DNA of 64,000 nucleotides from Klebsormidium nitens. Lineage: Eukaryota; Streptophyta; Klebsormidiophyceae; Klebsormidiales; Klebsormidiaceae. A program made the position numbers and the translations under genes. The notes beneath the pieces are model-generated. The model saw nothing but the letters and a program-made list of their open reading frames with translations. It was not told the origin of the DNA and searched no databases. Of the stretch, positions 12,678-23,300 are shown piece after piece. The stretch is taken from the NCBI GenBank assembly GCA_000708835.1, contig DF237360.1, positions 1 through 64,000 on the forward strand. Direction: 5' to 3'. How positions within the stretch are numbered: the first letter of the stretch is position 1; each line of letters starts with the position of its first letter.

Positions 12678-15465
12678 TCAAACAAATTGATCTTGAGCTT
12701 GAAAGGTGCGATTGTATGGTTCGCTGACTTTCTTAGGAGCTACAGGAGGCTCGGCATCTGTGTGGTCGTTACCTTCTACAAGGATCTGCAAGAAAGTGTC
12801 ACAAGCTTGTTAGATGCAAAATCGTATTCGAGTCGACTGATTTGTTGCATTTTTGCGTTGCACCAAAGGCTGCCCCAGCGATGTGAAATACTGTCCTTCG
12901 GTCCTACTATGAGCAAAACGATCACACAAGAACGTCACCCAACTCGCGCTGCAGCCCAAAAACGCATCCATGTATGTCCAGCCAAACCTAATAGTCCAAA
13001 AAAATCTCCGGACCCATAATTGTATTTGAAAAAGAACGAAAGGTGGGGCATACCTCTCCTTCCTGGCCCTCTTCTTCTGGGGGCTGTAGCGACCATCCGG
13101 CGTCCTCAACGAGGCCAAAAATCTTTTCGAACGCCTCCACAAAGCGCCCTTTCAACAACTTCCTCTCGGGTGCAAGCTGCATGAACGAGACGCGCTCTGA
13201 TTGAAAACGGCGGTCGGCGTGTCTACCGACGGAGTCGCACCAAGCTTACGAGCAAGAAAACCACTTCACAAGGTCAACAGTATGCCTGCACATCGTTGAA
13301 TGAGGAACGCCTGGTTCACGAAAACGTTTCAAGTTGCGGCCGGGTGCCGCCTTCAGGTCAGCTCGACCATCAGGCAGCCTTACAAAAGTCCCCATATGTC
13401 AGTGCTCAACCAGTAAACGGACCATGAAGTCTACAATTCTTTCGGTTCCAAGAGGTCACGGGGTTGCACCCTGCAATCGACCGAGATGAATGGCGCAGGA
13501 ATTGCAATGATCGTGCTTTCCTGACTAGAAGTATCGCATGAAGCGCAACTATGCAGTACATGCCGAGGCAGCCGAGCCAAAGATGAGGTTTGACGTCTTC
13601 ACTATCAACGAGCTGGGCTCCCCTTAACTTCTGAACGAAGTACTTTCCTGGGGGTCTTGCAAGTGAAATGCTACTAGAATTTTCTGATGCAGAGAATAGC
13701 ATGCCCCGAGAGTTCGTGATCTGAAAGCCTTGATTTTCAGAAGAGTAGGGGCACACCTTGTGCAAGAGATTTGCTGAATAGACCAACGACAGGTTCCCGC
13801 TGCCGCCATGAAAGACCTTGTTTTCGCCCTTCCGAAACAAGGTCATGGAAGAATCTGAAAGATGGGCGACACAGCAGACGAGGTAAAGAGAAGGAAACAA
13901 GGCTGGAGAGGAAACAGCATACATACGATGGGCGTGAAGAAGCACTGTTAGGATACGAGAAGTGCGTACACACCTTGTGATCCAGCATCTCTTGCACCAC
14001 CAGTATGAAGCGTGCTGCGTCAATCTCCCCATGCTCCACAAGAGTGGCTCCTGTGTTGTCCAGCTCCTGCAAGGTGACACAACCTTTACTTCTTGACCAC
14101 TACGAACACACGTGCATGCCACTTGACAGCACACTGGTTGACGATCATCTAACGAGCAGTCCATTGTTTTCGAGACTCGTTAATGACATGATCTATTGGG
14201 AGTAGCAGTGGTTGTGAAAGCGGTGACACAAAGAGGTCAGTGATCAATGGGAGCATTTATGCCGACCAAGCAAGGCTTATGCGGCGCTCTCAAAAGTGTC
14301 AGCACAGGATGCACACTCCTGTGGTCGTCAAAGGCAGGTCCACAGCTTTCCCACAATCGACTAGCCCCTGGCTCAAGCTGCAAGACAAGACAAACACTGA
14401 AAAGGTGCTATTGATTCAAGGAGGCAGTTGGTCTAGGCGGCGAGAATGGTCCCTCTACTTCAACCTGACGATAAGTCCACAAGTAGAATCTACATCATTT
14501 GAGGTCTGGAACATACAGACCACTCGTTTTTCTCATGCGTTCGACCTTTGCTTACCGTCCGCAATTGGTTGACGAGTTGGAGGTCCTCAGACAGCATGAC
14601 TCGGACGGCCTTATTGCAGAGCTGCATGTCAGGGAACTAGCGACGTCAGAGATTTACATGGGGCGCCAGGGCCCTGCTGAAGAATACCCTTAACACATCC
14701 AAGATGTGGAATTCAAAATTCACATTCGCTGGGGTTTCCTATCAGCCACTATCATAGATTCTTTCTGAACAATGGAGATGCACCAGGAACAGTCAAAGCC
14801 CCTCAAAATCGTATCTTAGAGCAATTGTTTTGCCTGTTTCTGTCGTTTAAAAGCAGCAGGGTTGTAGATTCTTGGTGGCCCTAAGCATTGCGGTGCAATT
14901 TGAGGCGATCGGTCACAACTACCACACATTAATCCAGTGGGCAGAGTGTTGACAAGGACGTTCAGGTCTCATCCAAAGGGAATGTGGATGGGGAATCTTG
15001 AAAGCCAAATGTGCATGTGTTCCGGTGCAAAAAAGAACCTTGTTCTGCTTAAATGTACTTTCCCTAGCATACCTGATTCATTGCCTCCACAAAGTCCGGG
15101 TCCCACTCATCGTCTTTGCTAGCAGTTGTTTGGCTGCTTTTCTTCACAGCTCTTACGTTACTGCTCGTCCTTCGCCCCACTGAATGCACTCCTGATGAAC
15201 TTGAAAACTGGCCAATGTGGACCGCTGATTGACAGAACTGGCTGTTGATAAGTAGGTTCAAGGAAGAGGCTGCGTCCCTCAGCGGCATCATAGGCTTACA
15301 CCGGACCCTTTTCCTGCTTGGCGCCCTGCTAGAACCAAATGCACCATGCTGTCTCAGAGTTCCCGGCTGTAAAACTTTACAGGCTTCTTCTAATTGCATG
15401 TTCTGCAAAATAGACGTTAAATTTTGCAATTGCAAGGTGGTGGTATGTTTGCTGGCTGCAGCCAT
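12678..15465 (-). CDS. Unrecognised 281-aa protein, six exons
   Basis: Minus-strand exons 15465-15073, 14621-14556, 14066-13974, 13799-13757, 13196-13054 and 12785-12678 join in phase with GT-AG borders to 281 aa. The first 130 residues are Ser/Thr/Arg-rich with a basic cluster SRKRVRCKP that could be a nuclear localisation signal, followed by SKDDEWDPDFVEAMNQ. The rest looks helical and conserved-like (LCNKAVRVMLSEDLQLVNQL, GEIDAARFILVVQEMLDHK, LLKGRFVEAFEKIFGLVEDA) and ends ILVEGNDHTDAEPP...FQAQDQFV. I do not recognise the family. The ATG at 15465 is preceded in frame by a stop about 80 nt upstream with no ATG between, so it is the best start, although a further 5' exon cannot be excluded. 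The neighbour at 16543 is divergent. Confidence 0.65.
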
Positions 15466-16542
15466 CTTTCCGAAGGTTGTCGAGTTGGCGCCTCCTCTGG
15501 GTGTGCTCAACAGCAATCGGCAATGCTGTGAATCTTCTTATGTACCTGGTACAATGTGGCCCTTGAGAAATTTGCAAGCTCAAAATCAGCTTTACGCAGG
15601 GCGCCTTGCAAACAGAAACTGGGCAACTGGACCAGCTTGCTTTCTCAGTTTCTGCTCTCGACAATGAAACTTTGAAAGCCGCTTGTGAACATTTGGGGAG
15701 CTGTCACTTTGACGCACTGCAGCCCCCCTGAAAGGAAAGCAATCTGCTTTGAATCTTTCCAGCCGTCGATGAGAAGCATCGACCGCAACGCGGCCCCGTC
15801 TCCTCAGGGGATCATCGAAGAGGGGGCGCGTCTGCTCTGAGTCTTGGTTCTCCTCCCGGAAAAGCAGCCAGCACTTATGTATGTAAGGGAAGGGACACTT
15901 TGAAGCTGTACCCCCCGTATTAACTGTTATGGGGGGGGTACCAAGGACCGAGAGCCGCTACTGGGTGGTAGAAGGGGACCTACTACCACCGAAGGAAGCC
16001 CAAGGCCACATGGGGGGGGAACCTTGTAGACCCTGAGAGTTCCGCGGGGGTTCAAGGGGTGATATGGGTGTGATTTTTAGGGGATTTTCCTCCAAATAAT
16101 CCAGTGATTGGTCCAAATATGCCCTTCAGGTTGAACGTAGCTCGAAGTCAGCCCCAAAATACACAGAATACAGCTTGTAAACTTTGTAAATGTACTCCGG
16201 TTTGCAAAACTTCGGAAAAAAAACTGAGCCTTGCATGGGGCGGGGACCGGAGACCCTCGAAAGCTGAGCAGGGAAGGGGGGGGGCTTGGGGCCCGCGCCA
16301 GCGGGGCCCGTCAGGAAGGGGGGGGGACTAAGGTCATCAGGCTGAAAGGGCTCCATAATTAATACGGGGGGTACAGCTTCAAAGTGTCCCTTCCCTAATA
16401 GCACATGATCGAGTTTACCCTCTGAAGGTAATTAGGCAGGTAGACGCATACAAAGCGTCCTGCCAAGTGCATATAATTCTAATCTTGCGAGATGGACGCT
16501 TGAAGGCATACCATTTGAAGGTGAGTGACCTGGTTGGACAGA
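15466..16542. promoter_or_regulatory. Divergent intergenic region (putative shared promoter) with a TIR element
   Basis: About 1.1 kb separates the starts of the 281-aa gene (minus) and the TPR/R3HCC1L-type gene (plus), so both 5' control regions must lie here. Roughly half of it is the inverted-repeat element at 15886-16396. G-tracts of six to eight bases occur around 15930-15945, 16012-16018, 16276-16282 and 16319-16326. No specific factor site is claimed. Confidence 0.45.
15886..16396. mobile_element. TIR element, about 511 bp, with 38-nt perfect inverted ends
   Basis: Positions 15886-15923 begin AGGGAAGGGACACTTTGAAG and are an exact reverse complement of 16359-16396. The interior is G-rich with several runs of G and no convincing ORF, so the element is non-autonomous. 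A target-site duplication is not obvious at the ends. The perfect identity of the two arms suggests recent insertion or selection for pairing. Confidence 0.65.
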
Positions 16543-19099
16543 ATGGTTTCGAAAAGCCTGGCCAATTGGTCAGACAGGGTAGACACCCAGGTCAGTGAGG
16601 GCAACCAGGCGGAGGCGGAGACGCTCCTCCTTAGTGTGATCAAAGATGCAGAAAGCAGAGGGGAAGAAAGCCTGGGCCTTGCAGCAGCTCTGAACGACCT
16701 TGGATTGCTCTATTGCAAGCAGGGACTGACCCTGAAAGCAGACCCACTGCTCCAGAGAGCACTGGCGATTAGGCACAAAGTGGAGGAGACACCTGTGCCG
16801 AGGTGAGCGGTGCGATTTTGCTGTGTGTCAGGCGCAGGGGAGCGGTTTTGTTTGACTTTGATCAGCTTACATGTGGCGGTGATGCGTGCGATCACGCTGC
16901 GACGCTTTGTTTGTAATGCCGTGTGGGTGTGCCTTCCACTTCCTTCTCTTTGTTGATGGTGGTTAAAAATCAGCAACTGCAAAAATGGGTCAAAGTCCAG
17001 TCTCTTTGTCTTCACGAGCTTCGATAAGTCAAGTACCGAAGTATTACATTGAAAAGTTCCATAGCTCCAGCTTTGATACTCACGAAGCAGAAGGAATAAT
17101 CCTCAAGTAATCCATGTATCTTCTTATTGTTTGATATTGGAAGAGCTGGCTGAGCCCGCCTTCCTGAACTTTCTCACCTTGCCTCCTGTGGTAAACTGCT
17201 GAGATTGTGAGTTGAATGTTGGAGTAGCAAACAACTTCTGCGACCACCATCCCATCAGAATGGTGAGACATGTTCAAGCCTCTCTTGAGTTCCTCCAATC
17301 CTGTTCTCACAGACCCAACCATGACGTCGCCAAGCGACTAGAGATTCTCTCCGTAACAGAAGACAACTCAAGGGTAGCTTCAAACGGCGCCGAACCGCAT
17401 TCCTCAGAAGAAGGGGACGCTGCAGACTGGGAGACTCGGGACTGGGAGGAGGATTTATCAACACCTCCTCCTGCTAGCCGGAATGATAGAAAGAGTCTGG
17501 TGGAAGATAACGACTTTGGGGGCATGAGCACATCTCAGCCCCCCAAAAGCAGTGGCTCCAAACCGAGGGGCCGTGGCGCCGTCCGCTTCGGGGGAGGTTC
17601 CTTGTACAGCGATCGTGGGGAGTCCGAAGGGCCAGATAACTGGGGCGAAAGAGAAACGCGCAGCGCGTCGAAAGCGGACGAGGCAGAAATCTGGCTCCGA
17701 TCCGAAAGCGCCGGGGGAGCGTCCGACAGTGTTCGATATCCCGACGAGTCCGATTTACCTGTTCCCGGGGGGTCCGGCAGAGCAGACACGTCCGAAGATT
17801 GGGCAGCGGACCGACCCCCCCTGGCGAGCACGAGCGGGATGGACCATGTGATTGAAGTGTATGGGTTTGCACCTAGCGTGAAAACGATGGATTTGGAGAC
17901 GCTGTTCTGGGGGTATAGGGAAGAGGGCGTCACGATCAAGTGGGTGGACGACACGCACGCGGTGGCGGTGTTTCGGCGGCCTTCAGCAGGTGCGCATTAC
18001 CCTTTTGAAAAGCTATCGGAAAGGGGTTTTGAACTCTGGATGTGATTTGAAGGATCTTTCAGGAGTTTGGGAACACCGATGAGCCCCCATAGCTCGTCTG
18101 AGTTCGGCCTGCCGTTACACGCGAGGTTTGGTGGAACGACCAGGTGTTGTTGTCGCATTAAAGACTGCCGTCAGAGTTTGCCAACTCAACATGCGAACTC
18201 TCCTTGTAATCTTAGTGGGTGAGGTTCAGTTTGTTCTGCGCGCTTAAGTGAGGCAGCGGTTGAGCTCGCGTTCATTTTCGTAAGACCATCCGAGAAGAAG
18301 AAAGGAGAGCAAAAGGAAATTCGACTGAAAACCCTTCCCCGCTCCTCGGGTCGAGCACTTCGTTAGTCATCGATCTAGACTTCCCTCATCTCTTTGCAGC
18401 ACGGGCCGCCCTAGACTCCATAAACGATAGTAAGTTCAAGCTGCGGCCATTTGCGGAGGCGAGCCTCTCGGCGCTACGGTTGCCTGCGGAAGGTACGTAC
18501 TGGTTCTGCTTAAGTGGTACTTTCCCGACGCTGTTCTTGTAGTCCGACTGGACTGTGAGGAACTTGACCGGCCCTTTTCCGGAAATATTAGGATGGGCGG
18601 CGAAAAAGCGTCTGCCCAATAGCTTTTTTTTGATACATTTTCTATGTTAGACAGAACGGGGATCGCAAGTGGGCTGCGCAGCTTTTCCAGAAAACATCCC
18701 TGAAGGTTCTGAGTACGAAAACTTAGCTCATTCCTGGAGGGTTTTTGTTCGTTTTGTTAGCATCCGGCCTGTATAAGTTGCCTCTTATCACGCGTCTGGT
18801 CCTTAGACGATTAAAACCAACCGCTCGCGACAATTTTTGGCCTGTACTTTTGCTTCTTCATGTCCCGCTGACAAAAGTTCTGGTCAATGGCAGAGCTGCA
18901 ACCACCGCTTCCTCGGCCCAAAACCACGGCGCGGGCTGCTCGGCGACTCATCGCCAGTGCGCTCGACGACAAGAACGTCAAGAAGGCGGTCAGGGCCATG
19001 AGCAATCCGTCAGACGAGAGGCGGCTGGAAGCGGAGCGGAAATCGAAGAGGAGTTTGACGCACCAGCTAAGAGCGGATGCTTGGGGAGACGGTTATTGA
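16543..19099 (+). CDS. TPR plus R3HCC1L-type RRM-like protein
   Basis: Four exons, 16543-16802, 17313-17989, 18400-18492 and 18894-19099, join in phase to 411 aa. Residues 20-85 look like tetratricopeptide repeats of the kinesin-light-chain type ([17 protein letters not shown] followed by [14 protein letters not shown]). Residues about 100-260 are a disordered acidic and Ser/Gly-rich linker. Residues about 263-345 form an RRM-like fold ([20 protein letters not shown], then [16 protein letters not shown], then [10 protein letters not shown]) typical of coiled-coil domain proteins R3HCC1/R3HCC1L. The C-terminus carries basic helices and ends ADAWGDGY, as in the plant members. The molecular role of the family is poorly known; RNA or mRNP binding is an inference. 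The start is the first ATG of exon 1. Exon 1 to exon 2 phase (AG|A) is consistent, so the TPR segment truly reads into the rest. Confidence 0.8.
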
Positions 19100-20314
19100 T
19101 GGCCAAGTACTTACGTCAAGGAACCTTTGTCCATAAGGTGAAGGTTGTGCGGTAGGTACACCTGAAGTTTGTCTTTCCATTCAGGCGCTGATGTCAGAAC
19201 GGAAAGGTCTGGTCGAGTGAATTCCCTGACAGGTTCGAGCAACTGTGACTATCATTATGTCTTCCCCTACTTAGCGCTGCTCAGTGTTAGACAAGACTCC
19301 CCGGGCCGGGCCGGGTCCGGAGAAGATTATGCTGCTGAGTGTTGTTGATTATTCGGACGCTCGATTTTGGACATGCGGGCCATGCTAGTCTGTCGGACCT
19401 GGCACGCGGGGACGGCCGCCTTGTGCCGGTTTGTACTATAAGCCGTTGCAATGATCCTTGTTATTTAGTCGTCGAACTTAGCCGACCAGCCTGATTGCCT
19501 GGCATGTCCCATGTGAATCATCGGACATGTACGTGACTCGTCCGATCTAACTTGTGCATCAGTGCCAGATATGTTTCCAAATACACCGGCGCGGGATTAT
19601 CGCATCAGTACCAAAGCCGCCTCGCGAGATTGCGATTGGCTGGCATAGTAGGCGGCCCGGACTGAAAAGCGTGAAATCGCAAGCCGCGGTGCACAACGGA
19701 TTCTATTGAAATCGTAAATACATCGATCATAGTGAATGCAGTCACGGCATCCGAATACGTGCATGCACATTCAAGTTAGCCTAGCATGATCCATGCATGA
19801 GCTAGTAGTGATCTCAGTCACTGCTGCCGCCGGGCCCAAGCTTAAGATGGTATACCACGTGTGACGTCGATCCCAGCAACACGTTCAGTGAAGACTGACG
19901 CGGTTCCAACAATGATGTTGGCCAAACCGGACTGCGTAAGCGAGTTCCAATCAAATATAGCATCCGAAGCCTGTGCGCAGTTCATGCAGGCCGTGCATCG
20001 ATGCTTTCAGTGACACGTATACTTCGTGTTACATTCGATCACCGGCTTAGTACTCAACATTGCCGGCCTTGAGCGTGACCGTACGTCCTCTCAGTGCATG
20101 ACCAGTGCAGCCTTTGGGGTTTGCAGATTTAGCCCAGGCCCGGTGCCAAATTGGCATATGCTTCAAGCAAAGATCACGCACAAAGACGTGTAGCCTGCGG
20201 TTTGATGACCAGAACTGCCACAAGATATGTTTGGACTCTTGAATGACCCGCTCGATCTTTTTGGAAAAACTAAAGCCGGAATTGATCAGCGATTGCTGTA
20301 ACCTCGAATACCCT
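19100..20314. other. Convergent intergenic gap between the R3HCC1L-type and HEAT genes
   Basis: No exon or RNA gene is seen. From about 19300 to 20130 the sequence is dense in TGCATG, GATC, CTAG and GGCC palindromes, including CCGGGCCGGGCCGGG near 19300. This is the same texture as the other tail-to-tail gaps. Confidence 0.45.
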
Positions 20315-23300
20315 CTACTCTGGTCGCGTACTGGGGGCCAGCATGATCGGCGCTCCGAACTGCAGCCCCGACGAGCCTAAAGTCGCCGACTTTATGATTG
20401 TCCTATTGACGGCGGCGGACTGCGCTTGGAGGGCGGGCGGGCCCACGAACGGGCTAGAATCGAGGGCCGCCCGCTGGTGATCGTCTAAGCGGGCGCGGAA
20501 GATCGTGGGGCCGATGAGCTCCTGCAACTCGCTGACGCAATACCCGGCCGCGCTCTCCACCAAGCGCTGCAGATCGGAAAGGACGATGACGTCAGCAACG
20601 ACCATATTGCTGGGCCTATGAGCTCCTGCAACCCGCTGACGCAATACCCGGCCGCGCTCTCCACCAAGCGCTGCAGATCAGAAAGAATGATGCGTCAGAC
20701 GCAATCAGATTCTGGGGCCGATGAGCTCCTGCAACTCGCTGACACAATGTCCGGCTGTGCTCTTCACCAAGCGCTGTGGATCGGAAAGGACGATGACGTC
20801 ATCAGCGATCAAATTTTGGGGCCTCTGAGCTCCCGAACTCGGTGATGCAATAAGCGGCCGCGCTTTCCACCAAGCGCTGCGCGCCGGAAGGAGGTGGTGA
20901 CGTCAGCGGTAGCAAGAAAAGGGGCCGCATGTGAGGCGAGAAGAGAGTGAGCGAATATGGGCAGACCGGAGAAGGAGATGAGGCGTGCATAAGAAGACTA
21001 GAAAGGACCAGCGCTCAGATAAGAAGGGGTCCATCGGTGCCCTTTTAGGCACTGCCCCGGCGCCGAACAGAGTCTGTCGAGCGGTAACCTTGACACCGTG
21101 TGGCCCAAGGCGGCTGACCTTGTGGAGATCAATCAGAGAGGGGCATGTCGGCAGCCTTGATAGGTGGCACACAGACGAAAAGGATCGTTGAAGAAGGAAG
21201 GAAAATCAGCGGGAGACGAGAGGAAAGAGCACGCACGGACAAGAATAGGGAAAAGGAAGAAGACGTGGGGAAGCCAACGCACCAAGGAAACGGAATAAAG
21301 AGAAGGCTACGACACTCAATTGGAAGGATGAGGCTCGGAGCTTGCCTGGCGACACGTCAGCGCCCAGAAGAGCGGGTCAAGGAAAAGTTCCAGGTACGCC
21401 TTGAACCGTTTCTTGCCCATGTTCTGCAGGCGCAGACAAAGGGTAAAGTATAAGCATCTGAATCGCTGGCAGCACATTCACAAAGCAGATCTGGCGGTGG
21501 ACGCGGAGACCCTCCCTAAAATAGAGACCAAGCAACTGACGTAGTCAGAGGTACGAAAACGGGGAAGCAACCGGCACGCTGTCCACTTTTCTTGGAGCAA
21601 ATGAGCCTCAAGTGATCCTTCTTAAGCATGACACTGTTGCGGTTTTCGAGCTATGGCTTCATATGACTCCAGAAATAAGGAGGCGCACTTCTGGAAAGCA
21701 AGTTTGTGGGATTTCTGATCTTATCGGATCTAGCAAGTCCCACCTTGGCTATGACCGGTAGTTGCTTCCACAGCGTATCCAGCAGGTCTGGAAACCGCTC
21801 GAAGCCCGTGCAATGGCCCTGTACGAGGGCACACACTCAGTGAGAATCGCAAAGTCCAAGTTTGATGCCCCTCCAGTCTCTCCTCCCTCTAAGCTTCTCA
21901 GAAGCTCAGAAGGAGAACGCCGATTAATTCAAGGGGCCGGCTCTTGACCGGCCAATACGCATGTTGAAAATCTCGTATGCTTCCGCTCTTGCGAAGGGGG
22001 TCAGACTATTCCTAAATAGAGTCCCGCGTGCACCGAGAGGCGAATCAAATTGACAGTGCATTCAAGGGTTTCCAAAGAATAGTTGTTTATGACGAATTTG
22101 AAGCGCGTCCGCTTACGAGCTCTGCTAGAATGGGGAGGAACGCGACACTTTCTTCAGAAGTACCGCCGACAGATTCTGCAGCCGGTTCGCCTAACTAAAA
22201 ACGCGCTCTCACTTTTTGAGAGGCTGACTCTCTGGAGGACAATTTGCAACTGAGAAAAAAGACCAAGACCAAAAAGTAGACTCACGAGCTCTGCTAGAAG
22301 AGGGAGGAACGACGGCACTTTCTCCGGAAGCACTGCCGACAGTTCCCGCAGCAGGTAGATGCCCCCTTCGGACGCCTCCCAGGGCTCGCCGTTCCGGACG
22401 GGCTGCGGACACTCGGCCTCGCCGTCCAGATTCGGACACGTGGCATTCGGAGGGTCGGCGCTTCCGTTGGTGGAGTGAGCGGCGCTGTGCAAAGGAGACA
22501 AGAGCGTTGCTGTGAATCGAAATCAATTAATACTATAACTTCTGTGACGAGCGAAACCTGATAGTAATAAGAAGACTGCTGAAAAGGTCAAACAAGGACT
22601 ACGTTCTCATCTACTTGCAAGGCCCATACCTTAGCAGCCAAAAACTCTAGAGACGTTCGGTTGACATGTTGCCTGATTGAAACGAAGAAATGAAGAAACG
22701 GAAATACGACAAAAATGAAGAAAGGAAGAGCGTTGTGACCAGGAGGCAAGCGTTGACCGCAAACAACACCCGAAAGTGGATGACAAAGAACCGACGATGG
22801 CGGGAGTCACAAGATGGTCTTGTGATGCATCACTTTTCCATCACAAATCCTACCCGTGCTACCCGTTCCGAGTCCTCTTCGCAGGGCCCCAGGGCAGTTT
22901 TCGAACATGTCGTGATCTGCGACCTGAAATCGGTTGTTCTTTTCGGAGGGCGCTTTGGCTTCGAACCGGAGCCGGATGGGGAGTTCCGCTCCGGAAAAGC
23001 AAACGGACCCAGGCCCCTGTTCTAAAGAGAACAGGAACTGGTTCGTGAGACACGGCTCCAATCCGTAGGAATCAGATCGGTTCTCTACGAATCGGCCTTG
23101 AACTGGGGCCTCGGGTCCGGTTCTTCCGCCACTTTTCCGTAGCGGAACCTCCGGCTCGGCCCCGATTCGGCCCCGCTTCAAATTCAAAGCGCCATATGTT
23201 CGCGGGTACCACATTAGTGGCCCGCAACGAAGAATACGCAACACGGATTCTTGCCGTGTCGGTGTAACTTACCTGTCCGGTTTTCTGCTTCCGTTCGCGT

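Noticed and set aside
12303-13019. 238-codon open frame on the plus strand
   Set aside because: It overlaps two phase-consistent minus-strand exons of the 281-aa gene and has no recognisable domain; it is a shadow frame.
13406-14164. 252-codon open frame on the minus strand
   Set aside because: It runs through introns of the 281-aa gene in a different frame from the spliced exons 14066-13974 and 13799-13757, and its protein looks random.
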